A DNA stretch of 7,765 bases from an uncultured Fretibacterium sp. (GCA_905373185.1 CAJPSE010000072.1:1-7765), one strand, 5' to 3'. Counted from the stretch's first letter, positions 1 to 6,495 are shown. Made by a program: numbers and translations. Notes: generated by a model not told the origin, from the letters alone.

Positions 1-1
1 G

Positions 2-412
2 TACTTCCGGGAGTTCGCCGTCCGGTACCTCAACGAGCTGATCCGCGGGGTACGCTGCGCGTTTCCCGACATGCGCTTCATCGTCCACATCTGCGGGCAG
101 ATGAAGAACGTCTTCTCCGAACTGGCCGCGGTGGAGGCGGACGCCTTCAGCTTCGACGCGATGGTGAACCTGCGCACGGCGCGGGAGCACCTCGCGCCCC
201 GCAAGGTTATGGGCAACGTCAGCTCCTTCGGCCTGGCTTTCGCCTCGGAGGAGAAGGTTCAGGCCATGGCCCGCGCCGCCCTCAACATGGGGTCCGACAT
301 CCTGGCTCCGGCCTGCGGCCTGGGCACGCGGTCGGACATCCGCTCCGTGCAGGCCCTTCTGAGGGCGGCCAGGCGGAATCGGGGGGAGGACGCCCTCTTA
401 TGCACGATTTGA
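2..412 (+). CDS. UroD/MtaA-family corrinoid methyltransferase, C-terminal fragment
   Basis: The reading frame is open from the left edge and ends at TGA 410-412, so the N-terminal part lies outside the window. The visible 136 residues include the zinc-ligand pattern of MtaA/MtbA/CmuA-type methyltransferases: His (codon 86-88) and Cys (codon 92-94) in the peptide VHICGQM, and a third Cys (codon 314-316) in PACGLGTRSD. In the family these three residues bind the Zn that activates the methyl-accepting or donating thiol, and the enzyme exchanges methyl groups with a methyl-corrinoid protein. It resembles the enzyme at 3422-4483, so the region carries at least two intact-motif paralogues. The last few codons and the stop abut the inverted-repeat element at 412-697, so the native C-terminus could have been altered by that element. 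Family assignment is firm; the substrate (coenzyme M-like thiol, tetrahydrofolate or other) cannot be told. Confidence 0.85.
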   Translation, partial: YFREFAVRYLNELIRGVRCAFPDMRFIVHICGQMKNVFSELAAVEADAFSFDAMVNLRTAREHLAPRKVMGNVSSFGLAFASEEKVQAMARAALNMGSDILAPACGLGTRSDIRSVQALLRAARRNRGEDALLCTI

Positions 413-437
413 TTCCATTTCTCAATCATCCGTATGC
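412..437 (+). repeat. Left terminal inverted repeat of the 286-bp element
   Basis: The core reads ATTCC-A-TTTCT-C-AATCAT-C-CGTA, and the other arm differs only at the single bases between hyphens and at one further position. It overlaps the last base of the upstream stop codon. Confidence 0.7.
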
Positions 438-463
438 TTCGTTTAAGCAGGTAGCCAGCCCTC

Positions 464-483
464 TGCGGCTTTTTCAAGCCGCA
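464..483 (+). other. Hairpin in the left part of the 286-bp element
   Basis: A perfect 8-bp stem, TGCGGCTT (464-471) with AAGCCGCA (476-483), closes a 4-nt loop. No T-run follows, so it is not a convincing intrinsic terminator. A related but weaker hairpin lies near the other end of the element at 650-669. Confidence 0.6.
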
Positions 484-503
484 GATGCTGTGCTGATCGC
501 TTA

Positions 504-538
504 CGTCGACACGCGGCACAGTTGCCGTGCTGTCGACG
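504..538 (+). other. Central long hairpin of the 286-bp element
   Basis: CGTCGACA (504-511) pairs perfectly with TGTCGACG (531-538). After a small internal mismatch, CGGCA (514-518) pairs with TGCCG (523-527) around a CAGT loop. It is the strongest stem in the middle of the element and would form in RNA or in single-stranded DNA. Confidence 0.65.
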
Positions 539-649
539 CAAGTAGGGGCTCACTCGATTGCTTCGTAAACCCTAAATCCTTTGTACTCCTGATAAAGCCC
601 CTAAGCAACTCGCACGGCTCCTACTTCCGTCGGCTCCCTGCTTATTCGC

Positions 650-669
650 GGCGGTTCGCAAAAGCCGCC
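650..669 (+). other. Hairpin in the right part of the 286-bp element
   Basis: GGCGG (650-654) pairs with CCGCC (665-669), extended inward by a G-T wobble and a T-A pair. Read on the minus strand it resembles the left hairpin at 464-483, but its position relative to the inner repeat (444-456/632-644) is swapped, so the element is not simply symmetric. Confidence 0.5.
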
Positions 670-671
670 TC

Positions 672-697
672 GCCTACGAATGATTTAGAAACGGAAT
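672..697 (-). repeat. Right terminal inverted repeat of the 286-bp element
   Basis: Read on the minus strand the core is ATTCC-G-TTTCT-A-AATCAT-T-CGTA, matching the left arm at 22 of 26 positions. It ends one base before the GAGGGAG ribosome binding site (698-704) of the next gene. Confidence 0.7.
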
Positions 698-710
698 GAG
701 GGAGCCAGAC

Positions 711-2513
711 ATGGAACTTACTCTCAAAGAGAGTTCAAAACAAGACCTTTCTCTCTCCGTCGTACCGGGCGAGACGCTTCTGACGGCACTGCGGGGTGTG
801 GGGCTGTCGATCAACGCGGCCTGCGGGGGGCGCGGGACGTGCGGCAAGTGCAGGGTCCGGATCCTCGGGGGCGAGGCGGGCCCCGTCTCCGAGGGGGAGC
901 GGCGCTTCCTCTCCGAGAAGGACCTGGCCGACGGCGTGCGCCTGGCCTGCTTCGTCCGGCCGGAGTCGGACCTCGACGTCCGCCTCTTCGACGCGCAGGA
1001 GAAGGGCCACCCGATCCTGACGGACGGTTTCGTCCCCGACTTCGTCTTCGACCCGCCCCTGCGGCGGGAGAGCGTCGTCCTGGAGCCGGCGTCCCTGGAG
1101 GCCCCCCTCTCGCTGGACGAGCGTCTGGCCGGGGCGACGGGCCTGGAGGAGGTCCCCCTTTCCGTCCTGCGGCGTCTTCCCTCAGAGGGGACGCGCTTCT
1201 CCGTCCTGACCCACGACGGGGAGTTCCTCACGGCGGAGCCGGAGGGAAAGGAGGCGGAGGAGGGGGTCTTCGCGGCGGCGGTGGACATCGGGACGACCAC
1301 GGTCGTCGTGTCGCTCATCGACATGGGGACGGGGCGGGAGCTGGGCAGCGCCTCCGACGTCAACCCGCAGAAGGAGCACGGACAGGACGTCCTGACCCGG
1401 ATCACCTGGGTCCAGGAGGCGGGGATGGAGGCCGTCCTGCAGATGCAGCGCGAGATCGTCCTGAAGCTGGAGGAGCTGCTCCTCTCCATCTGCGGGGAGC
1501 ACGCGGTCCCGCCCCGGCGGGTGTTCCAGCTCAGCGTGGGTGCGAACGCGACCATGACGCACCTCCTGCTGGGCGTCGACCCCCGCTCCATCGGACTTTC
1601 TCCCTACGCGCCCCAGCTGCGGCGCGTCCGGTACGAACGGGCCTCGGACCTGGGGTTCACCCGCATCCATCCGGACGCCCGGGTCCTCTGCCTCCCGCAG
1701 ATATCCTCGTTCGTCGGGGGGGACATCGTCGCCGGAATCGTCACGGCGGACCTGACGGAGGCGAAGGACAACGTCCTGTTCATCGACATCGGGACGAACG
1801 GCGAGATGGTCCTGTCTCGGAGGGGGGAGCTCTTCGCCGCGTCCTGCGCGGCGGGGCCGGCCCTCGAGGGGATGAACATCGGCTGCGGGATGCGCGCCCA
1901 GGAGGGGGCCATCGAGGAGGCGGCCCTGAAGGACGGGCGTCTCTCCCTCACGGCCATCGGGGGAAGGGAGCCCATCGGCCTCTGCGGCAGCGGAATCCTG
2001 GCCGTCGTCCGGGAGTTCCTTGCGGCCGGCCTGATCACGAGCCGCGGCAATATCGTCCGGGCGGGGGAGGCGCCTCCCGAGCTGCGCCATCTCGTCGGCG
2101 AATCGGAGGGCAAGCGGAGCCTCGTCCTTCGGGAGGGGGACCCGCCCCTGGTCCTGACGCAGAAGGACGTGCGTCAGATCCAGCTGGCCAAGGGGGCCAT
2201 CCTGTCCGGAGCCCTCTGTCTGATCGAGGCGGCGGGGCTGACGCCGGACGCGGTGGACCGGGTCGTCATCGCGGGACAGTTCGGAAAGCACCTGGCCCCG
2301 GAGAGCCTGATCGGTGCGGGGCTGCTCCCCGCCTCCTTCGGGGACCGGATTCACTACATCGGAAACTCCAGCAGGACGGGGGCCTACCTCTCCCTGGTCT
2401 CGCGGGAGCATCACCGGAGGATGACCCGGGACATCCGCGGGGTTCGCTACATCGAGCTGAGCGTGCTCCCCGGCTACGAGCGGACGTTCGCCGAGGCGCT
2501 GCTGTTCCGCTGA
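711..2513 (+). CDS. RACo-like ATP-dependent reductive activator of corrinoid proteins (ferredoxin + ASKHA ATPase, DUF4445)
   Basis: This 600-residue protein should restore corrinoid proteins that have been oxidised to inactive Co(II) by passing an electron to the cobalt at the cost of ATP. An N-terminal [2Fe-2S] ferredoxin domain has Cys38, Cys44 and Cys47 (spacing C-x5-C-x2-C, within AACGGRGTCGKC) and Cys80 in RLAC. The C-terminal part is an ASKHA-type ATPase: a first phosphate motif AAVDIGTTTVVV (Asp192), a second FIDIGTNGEM (Asp359), then GLCGSGI, VVIAGQFGK and IGNSSRTGA. Length and domain order fit the RACo family, not the 4Fe-4S RamA activator. I chose ATG 711 over ATG 696 because GAGGGAG (698-704) sits 6 bases upstream and translation reaches the ferredoxin fold at the expected distance; 696 lies inside the repeat element. 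It is followed 35 bases later by UroD-family genes, its probable functional partners. Confidence 0.93.
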   Translation: MELTLKESSKQDLSLSVVPGETLLTALRGVGLSINAACGGRGTCGKCRVRILGGEAGPVSEGERRFLSEKDLADGVRLACFVRPESDLDVRLFDAQEKGHPILTDGFVPDFVFDPPLRRESVVLEPASLEAPLSLDERLAGATGLEEVPLSVLRRLPSEGTRFSVLTHDGEFLTAEPEGKEAEEGVFAAAVDIGTTTVVVSLIDMGTGRELGSASDVNPQKEHGQDVLTRITWVQEAGMEAVLQMQREIVLKLEELLLSICGEHAVPPRRVFQLSVGANATMTHLLLGVDPRSIGLSPYAPQLRRVRYERASDLGFTRIHPDARVLCLPQISSFVGGDIVAGIVTADLTEAKDNVLFIDIGTNGEMVLSRRGELFAASCAAGPALEGMNIGCGMRAQEGAIEEAALKDGRLSLTAIGGREPIGLCGSGILAVVREFLAAGLITSRGNIVRAGEAPPELRHLVGESEGKRSLVLREGDPPLVLTQKDVRQIQLAKGAILSGALCLIEAAGLTPDAVDRVVIAGQFGKHLAPESLIGAGLLPASFGDRIHYIGNSSRTGAYLSLVSREHHRRMTRDIRGVRYIELSVLPGYERTFAEALLFR

Positions 2514-2548
2514 AGCGCCGCTGTTTCGTTGATAAGGGAGGGGAGGAC

Positions 2549-3349
2549 ATGAAGATCTATCAATGCAAGTCGCAGGACACGCCGAGCCTCGTCCCCATCC
2601 TGGAGGAACTGGGGATGAGCTACGAGGAGACCCTGAAGGACGGGGCGGCCATGGCGCGGGCGGCGGAGAGGGCGCGGGATGCAAGCGGCATGAATCACGT
2701 CGTCGTTCCGCTGTCGGAGTGTCTGATGACGGCCTGTCTCGGAACGGCCATCACCTGGGACCCGGAGCTGGGGGACCGGGTGTCGAAGGAGGTCTTTTCC
2801 GACTGGTCGGAGGTGGAGTCCTTCCGGCCCGAGTCCATTCGGCGTGAGCTGCTGGACCCCCTCTTCGAGGCTGTCGGGATTCTGAAGGAACGGGGGGCCA
2901 AGGTCGTCGTCGGCGCGACGGGGCCCATCGCCCTGCTCTCGGGGCTTCTCCCGACGGAGGCGGTCTACCGGGCCATGCCGAAGCGGAAGGAGCCCTTTCC
3001 GAGGCTTTTGGGCATCGTCGAGGACTTCATCTCGGAATACATCGCGCGGGTGGACGCCCTCAGGCCGGAGCTCATCTACCTGGCGGATTCCGTCGGATCC
3101 CTGGACCTCGTGGGGCCCCGCCTGTTCCGCCAGGTCTCCGGGCCCAGCTACCTGCGGGTTCTGGAGCGCGCGGAGGGGCTTGCGACGCCCATCTACATGT
3201 GCCCCAAGAACATGACGTCGCTCTTCTCCGTGGGGTTTCTCGAGAGGGCCGCGGACGGGAACCTCTGCGCGGGGCCCTGCTTGGCCCGGAAGTTCACGGA
3301 GCTGCGTTACGGAAGGTGCCGGATCGCCCGAGGGGCGGAGACGGCATAA
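2549..3349 (+). CDS. Short UroD/MtaA-like protein with degenerate zinc motif
   Basis: This 266-residue protein belongs to the uroporphyrinogen decarboxylase/methylcobamide methyltransferase superfamily by overall pattern, such as the central VVVGATGPIALLSGLL and the C-terminal-half APIYMC-like strand. It is clearly shorter than the roughly 330-350 residues usual for MtaA-type enzymes. Where catalytic members have H-x-C-G, this one has TPIYMCPKN: Tyr216 replaces the zinc-binding His, while Cys218 is kept. Cysteines near the C-terminus (NLCAGPCLA) do not align obviously with the third ligand. It may therefore be a non-catalytic partner, or an enzyme with altered metal chemistry. ATG 2549 is preceded by AGGGAGG (2535-2541) at 7 bases. 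It lies 35 bases after the RACo-like gene and 72 before the next methyltransferase, so it is probably co-transcribed with the former. The exact role is unknown. Confidence 0.75.
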   Translation: MKIYQCKSQDTPSLVPILEELGMSYEETLKDGAAMARAAERARDASGMNHVVVPLSECLMTACLGTAITWDPELGDRVSKEVFSDWSEVESFRPESIRRELLDPLFEAVGILKERGAKVVVGATGPIALLSGLLPTEAVYRAMPKRKEPFPRLLGIVEDFISEYIARVDALRPELIYLADSVGSLDLVGPRLFRQVSGPSYLRVLERAEGLATPIYMCPKNMTSLFSVGFLERAADGNLCAGPCLARKFTELRYGRCRIARGAETA

Positions 3350-3371
3350 GAGGCGAAAGGACGAGCCGTCA

Positions 3372-3401
3372 TTGATTTTTTCGGCAAGGGTAAAGGATAA
3401 T
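3372..3401 (+). promoter_or_regulatory. Candidate sigma70-type promoter ahead of the third methyltransferase gene
   Basis: An AT-rich island in the 72-base gap holds TTGATT (3372-3377) and GATAAT (3396-3401) separated by 18 bases, which fits -35/-10 boxes at 4/6 and 5/6. The implied start of transcription, about 3408, would fall in the ribosome binding site AAGGAG (3406-3411), leaving almost no leader, so the call is weak. Confidence 0.3.
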
Positions 3402-3421
3402 GTAGAAGGAGTGTGCGAAGG

Positions 3422-4483
3422 ATGAGCCAGACGACGCAGGGCGGGCCCGAGCGGCTCAAGGTCTCCATCTCGATGGGGGAGACGGCCATCACGCTCTTCG
3501 GCGTGGACACGAGGGACTATTACTTCAACTCCGATGTCATGGCCGACGTCGAGGCCCGGTTCTGGGAGCGGTTCCAGCCGGACGGCGCGAGCATCTCCAT
3601 CACGCTGAGGGGCATGGCGGAGGCCATGGGCTCCGAGATGCTCTACAGGAACCACTGCATCCCCAGCGTGAAGACGCCGTGCGTCCATGAGCCCGAGGAC
3701 GTGTACGGCCTCAGGGTCCCCGACCCCCTGAAGGACGGGCGTCTGCCCATCGTGCTGGAGGCCCTGGTCAAGCTGAAGGAGAGGCTGGCCGGCAGGACGG
3801 GCGTGGGGGCCGGGATGGCCGGGCCGGTCAGCGTTGCCATCGCCGTCTGCGGCGCGGAGAACTTCCTGCGCTGGACGCGCCGTCACCCCGATGCTGTCCG
3901 GCACCTGATGGAGGTCATCACGGAGGGGAACAACCGGTATATCGACGAGCTGGGCAAGCGGGGGATCGTCGGGCTCTCCTTCTCGGACCCCGTGGCCTCG
4001 ACGGACCTCCTGGGGCACAAGCAGTTCCTCGAGTTCTCGCTCCCCTACTTCACCGAGAACGTGCGGCACGGCGGCAAGGTGCTGGGGAAGAATCCCGGCA
4101 CCCACATCTGCGGGCACACCCGGGGGATCTGGGAGGACATCATGGGGTCCGGGGTCTCGGCCTTCAGCGTCGACAACGTCGAGGACCTGGCGGAGGCCAA
4201 GGAGGTCATGGGGAACAGCGTCGCCCTCATCGGGAACGTCCCTCCGGTCAACGTCCTGAACCTGGGCAAGGAGGAGGACATCAAGAGGTCCGTTGCGGAG
4301 TGTATTTTGAAGGCCCACGACTCCCCCAAGGGGTACGTCCTCGGTTCCGGCTGCCAGGTGCCGCTCTTCACCCCGGCGGAGAACGTCGAGGCATACGTCC
4401 GATGGGGCAAGGAGCTGGGGAAGCTGCCCATCGACATCGAGAGGCTGCAGCGCATTACGGAGGGGGACGGGGCCGCCGCCTGA
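3422..4483 (+). CDS. UroD/MtaA/CmuA-type zinc methyltransferase acting on a methyl-corrinoid protein
   Basis: A 353-residue protein of normal family length. The zinc triad is intact: His228 and Cys230 in GTHICGHTRG, and Cys311 in LGSGCQVP. Other family-like stretches are SFSDPVASTDLLG, in the middle of the barrel, and FSVDNVEDLAEAKEVMG followed by IGNVPPVNVL after the first two ligands. In MtaA, MtbA and CmuA-type enzymes this fold carries methyl groups between a corrinoid protein and a thiol or tetrahydrofolate; which acceptor applies here cannot be seen. I prefer ATG 3422 to the upstream GTG 3413 because AAGGAG (3406-3411) is 10 bases from the ATG but only 1 base from the GTG. The gene follows the RACo-like activator and the short UroD-like gene, consistent with one methyl-transfer operon, although no corrinoid-binding protein is encoded between them. 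A double hairpin follows at 4518-4561. Confidence 0.88.
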   Translation: MSQTTQGGPERLKVSISMGETAITLFGVDTRDYYFNSDVMADVEARFWERFQPDGASISITLRGMAEAMGSEMLYRNHCIPSVKTPCVHEPEDVYGLRVPDPLKDGRLPIVLEALVKLKERLAGRTGVGAGMAGPVSVAIAVCGAENFLRWTRRHPDAVRHLMEVITEGNNRYIDELGKRGIVGLSFSDPVASTDLLGHKQFLEFSLPYFTENVRHGGKVLGKNPGTHICGHTRGIWEDIMGSGVSAFSVDNVEDLAEAKEVMGNSVALIGNVPPVNVLNLGKEEDIKRSVAECILKAHDSPKGYVLGSGCQVPLFTPAENVEAYVRWGKELGKLPIDIERLQRITEGDGAAA

Positions 4484-4517
4484 AGGGTTGGTTATAAAGG
4501 AATATCCGTATGGGATT

Positions 4518-4561
4518 CCCAAGGGACGAGTCCCTTGGGCGGGTTCAGGGCGGAGCCCTGA
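4518..4561 (+). repeat. Tandem double hairpin (REP-like palindromic element, possible terminator)
   Basis: Two adjacent near-perfect stems occur: CCCAAGGGA (4518-4526) with TCCCTTGGG (4531-4539) around CGAG, then TCAGGGC (4545-4551) with GCCCTGA (4555-4561) around GGA. There is no T-run directly after the second stem. The arrangement of paired palindromes between genes is typical of dispersed intergenic repeats in GC-rich bacteria, and it may also stop or stabilise the transcript of the methyltransferase cluster. Whether it is repeated elsewhere cannot be judged from one window. Confidence 0.6.
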
Positions 4562-4592
4562 GAGATTGACAATTATTTAGGAGGGATTTTTT

Positions 4593-5180
4593 ATGATTAC
4601 GGTAAACGCTGTGGGGAAGGCCTGTCCTGAGCCGGTCATCATGACCAGGGCCGCGGTGGAGAAGGGGGCGGTGGAGCTGGAGGTTCTGGTGGACAACACC
4701 GTCGCCGTCTCGAACGTCACCCGTTTCCTGGAGGGCCAGGGGTTCCGGGTGCAGCATCAGGAGAATGGTAGCGAGTTCAAGCTGACCGCCCGGAGGGAGG
4801 GGTCGGCCGTCTCCGCGGACCCGGCCCCACGCCCGCAGGGCAAGGCCCGGCTTGCCGTCCTGGTTGCGGGGAAGACCCTGGGGCGCGAGGATAAGGAGCT
4901 GGGCGAGGTCCTGATCAAGGGCTTCCTGGGGACGCTCTCGAAGCTCGAGACGCCGCCCGCGGTGCTGGCCCTCATGAACGAGGGGGTCAAGCTGGCGCTG
5001 CCGGACGCCTCGACTTGCGACCACCTGAAGGACCTGGAGAGGGCGGGCACGAAGATCCTGGTGTGCGGGACCTGCACGAACCATTTCGGGGTCACCGAGC
5101 GCGTCGGTGTGGGGACGGTCTCCAACATGTTCGAGATCCTCGAGGCCGTCACGGGGGCGGACAAGGTCCTGAGCGTCTAG
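4593..5180 (+). CDS. yedF: YedF-type selenium-metabolism protein (TusA-like domain + DsrE-like domain)
   Basis: This 195-residue protein has two domains. Residues 1 to about 75 are a TusA-like sulfur-carrier fold with the hallmark CPxP motif (Cys11 in KACPEPVI). Residues from about 85 to the end are a DsrE-like domain carrying Cys142 (DASTCDHL) and a CGTC motif (Cys158, Cys161) followed by NHFG. That two-domain layout defines the selenium-associated YedF family, which tracks with SelD across genomes; its precise biochemistry is not settled, but transfer or storage of a persulfide or selenopersulfide is the usual proposal. The start is supported by a strong AGGAGGG (4579-4585) 7 bases before ATG. 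It is followed 64 bases later by a cysteine desulfurase-like gene, the expected partner supplying sulfur or selenium. Confidence 0.92.
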   Translation: MITVNAVGKACPEPVIMTRAAVEKGAVELEVLVDNTVAVSNVTRFLEGQGFRVQHQENGSEFKLTARREGSAVSADPAPRPQGKARLAVLVAGKTLGREDKELGEVLIKGFLGTLSKLETPPAVLALMNEGVKLALPDASTCDHLKDLERAGTKILVCGTCTNHFGVTERVGVGTVSNMFEILEAVTGADKVLSV

Positions 5181-5230
5181 CGGGTTCGGAGGTCCGCAGG
5201 CGCCCCATCGCATCCACAAACTTCGATTTG

Positions 5231-5236
5231 AGGAGG
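5231..5236 (+). promoter_or_regulatory. Ribosome binding site deciding a TTG start
   Basis: A perfect AGGAGG, followed by GG, sits 8 bases before TTG 5245 and is what identifies this rare start codon for the cysteine desulfurase-like gene. Confidence 0.85.
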
Positions 5237-5244
5237 GGTCTGAA

Positions 5245-6441
5245 TTGGAGAGAAGTCTTTCCGGATCGTCGGTCTATCTGAACAACGCGGCGACGACCTG
5301 GCCGAAGCCGCCCTGCGTGGGGGAGGCCATGGCGCGTTTTTTGTCGTTCGGCGGGGCCAACCTCGGCCGCGGGACCTCCTCGTCCCGCGACATGGGGACC
5401 CTGAACGCGGTGTTGGATTGCCGAATTCGCCTGGCCGCCCTGCTTGGGGGGTATGAGGGAGGGGACCCGCGATACGTCACCTTCTGTCCCAACGTGACGG
5501 AGGCACTGAACGTCGTCCTGCGCGGTTTCCTGCGGCCAGGAATGAGCGTGCTGACCTCCTCGATGGAACACAACGCCGTCGTCCGGCCCTTGAGGGCCCT
5601 CGAACGGTCCGGAGTGGCGGTGACGTTCCTGCCCTGCGGGAGCGACGGCGCGCTCGACCCCAAAACGCTCGCGGACGCGCTTGCGGCGCGGCGGTACGAC
5701 CTGATGGTCCTGGCCCACGCCAGCAACGTCTGCGGCACGGTGCAGCCGCTGAGTACGGTTGCGGAGCTCTGCGCGGGGGCGGGGGTCCCCCTGGTCCTGG
5801 ACAGCGCCCAGACCGCGGGGGTGCTCCCCATCGACGCGGCGGCGCTGGGGCTCGCGGCCCTCTGTTTTACGGGGCACAAGGGATTGATGGGCCCGCAGGG
5901 GATCGGGGGCATCCTCTGGCGCCCGGACTTCGCCGCACGGGTCGAACCGCTGGTGGCCGGGGGGACCGGAAGCTATTCCCATGTCGAGACGCAGCCCGAG
6001 GAGCTTCCCGACAAGTTCGAGTCCGGGACCCCGAACCTGCCGGGGATCGTGGGGCTCCACGCGGCGCTGGGCTGGATCGGGGAGACGGGCATAGAGAGGG
6101 TCGCCGAACGCGAGCGGGAGCTGGGCGGAAAGCTGCTCGAGGGGCTCTCCCGCGTGGAGGGCATCCAGCTCACCGGTAAGCGCGGCATGGAGGGGCGGCT
6201 TCCGGTCTTCTCCTTCAATATCGAGGGGCTGGACAACGGCATGCTGGCCGACGCGCTCTCGCGGGAGGGGTTCGAGACCCGTCCGGGGCTGCACTGTGCC
6301 CCCGTCGCCCACAGGACCCTGGGGAGCTTCCCGCAGGGGGGCCTGAGGGTGTCGCCGGGGTACTTCACGACGCCCGGGGAGCTGGACGCCTTCCTCGAAG
6401 CCCTGCCCGCGGCTGCGGAGCGCCTGAGGCGGGAGGCCTGA
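5245..6441 (+). CDS. Class V aminotransferase, cysteine desulfurase family (selenium-associated type)
   Basis: A 398-residue PLP enzyme expected to remove sulfur from cysteine, or selenium from selenocysteine, as a protein-bound persulfide. Visible landmarks are YLNNAATTWPKP (residues 11-22, a signature of the selenium-linked subgroup of this family), SSMEHNAVVRPL, the LDSAQ aspartate of the PLP pocket, the Schiff-base lysine Lys212 in TGHKGLMGPQG, and the catalytic Cys351 in GLHCAPVAHR. Translation starts at TTG 5245: there is no ATG in frame at a suitable place, and AGGAGG (5231-5236) lies 8 bases upstream. The signature at residue 11 leaves little room for a different start. It is preceded by yedF, and this pairing supports a role in selenium supply rather than Fe-S cluster assembly, since no IscU/SufU gene adjoins it. 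No gene for SelA, SelB or SelD is in the window. Confidence 0.92.
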   Translation: MERSLSGSSVYLNNAATTWPKPPCVGEAMARFLSFGGANLGRGTSSSRDMGTLNAVLDCRIRLAALLGGYEGGDPRYVTFCPNVTEALNVVLRGFLRPGMSVLTSSMEHNAVVRPLRALERSGVAVTFLPCGSDGALDPKTLADALAARRYDLMVLAHASNVCGTVQPLSTVAELCAGAGVPLVLDSAQTAGVLPIDAAALGLAALCFTGHKGLMGPQGIGGILWRPDFAARVEPLVAGGTGSYSHVETQPEELPDKFESGTPNLPGIVGLHAALGWIGETGIERVAERERELGGKLLEGLSRVEGIQLTGKRGMEGRLPVFSFNIEGLDNGMLADALSREGFETRPGLHCAPVAHRTLGSFPQGGLRVSPGYFTTPGELDAFLEALPAAAERLRREA

Positions 6442-6447
6442 GAAGTT

Positions 6448-6480
6448 TGGATGGGGAAGCGGAATCCAGTTCCCCATCCA
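6448..6480 (+). terminator. Strong hairpin just after the cysteine desulfurase-like gene
   Basis: A perfect 11-bp stem, TGGATGGGGAA (6448-6458) with TTCCCCATCCA (6470-6480), closes an 11-nt loop only 6 bases after the stop codon. No T-run follows on the plus strand, so it is not a textbook intrinsic terminator; it may protect the 3' end or act with Rho. The closeness to the stop codon is the main reason for the call. Confidence 0.5.
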
Positions 6481-6495
6481 GGCCATGGCGGAGAA

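Larger units (their letters stand above)
412..697. mobile_element. 286-bp inverted-repeat element (MITE-like or structured intergenic repeat)
   Basis: The two ends are imperfect inverted repeats: 412-437 matches the reverse complement of 672-697 at 22 of 26 positions. Inside are a second inverted pair (444-456 with 632-644, 12 of 13), a perfect 8-bp pair (543-550 with 596-603), and three hairpins (464-483, 504-538, 650-669). The base composition is clearly less GC-rich than the flanking genes, and no convincing protein is encoded. The element starts at the stop codon of the upstream methyltransferase and stops one base before the ribosome binding site of the RACo-like gene, which is how a small non-autonomous insertion or dispersed intergenic repeat often sits. 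I see no clear target-site duplication and no transposase. It could instead be a transcribed structured leader; no match to a cobalamin riboswitch core was found. Its boundaries are defined only by the inverted repeats. Confidence 0.6.

Noticed and set aside
410..412. TGA at the end of the first methyltransferase as a selenocysteine codon
   Set aside because: Translation past it enters the repeat element with no conserved continuation, and the family already ends at about this distance after the third zinc ligand.
400..699. 99-codon open frame across the inverted-repeat element
   Set aside because: It covers the whole element including both terminal repeats, has no recognisable ribosome binding site, and its peptide shows no domain. 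Non-coding structure explains the sequence better.
412..710. Cobalamin riboswitch ahead of the RACo-like gene
   Set aside because: It was expected from the corrinoid context, but I could find no B12-box-like core in this interval. The structure is dominated by symmetric inverted repeats.
1182..4522. Very long open frames on the minus strand (1182-2684 and 2474-4522) and a long second plus-strand frame from 839
   Set aside because: They are shadows of GC-rich genes with strong third-position bias. Their peptides are Pro/Arg/Gly-rich with no family pattern, while the opposite frames encode recognisable proteins. Only the 2549-3349 part of the 839 frame is real.
4566..4594. TTGACA (4566-4571) as a -35 box for yedF
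   Set aside because: A -10 box at normal spacing would fall on the start codon, and transcription would begin inside the gene. The motif overlaps the ribosome binding site region and is probably chance in an AT-rich leader.
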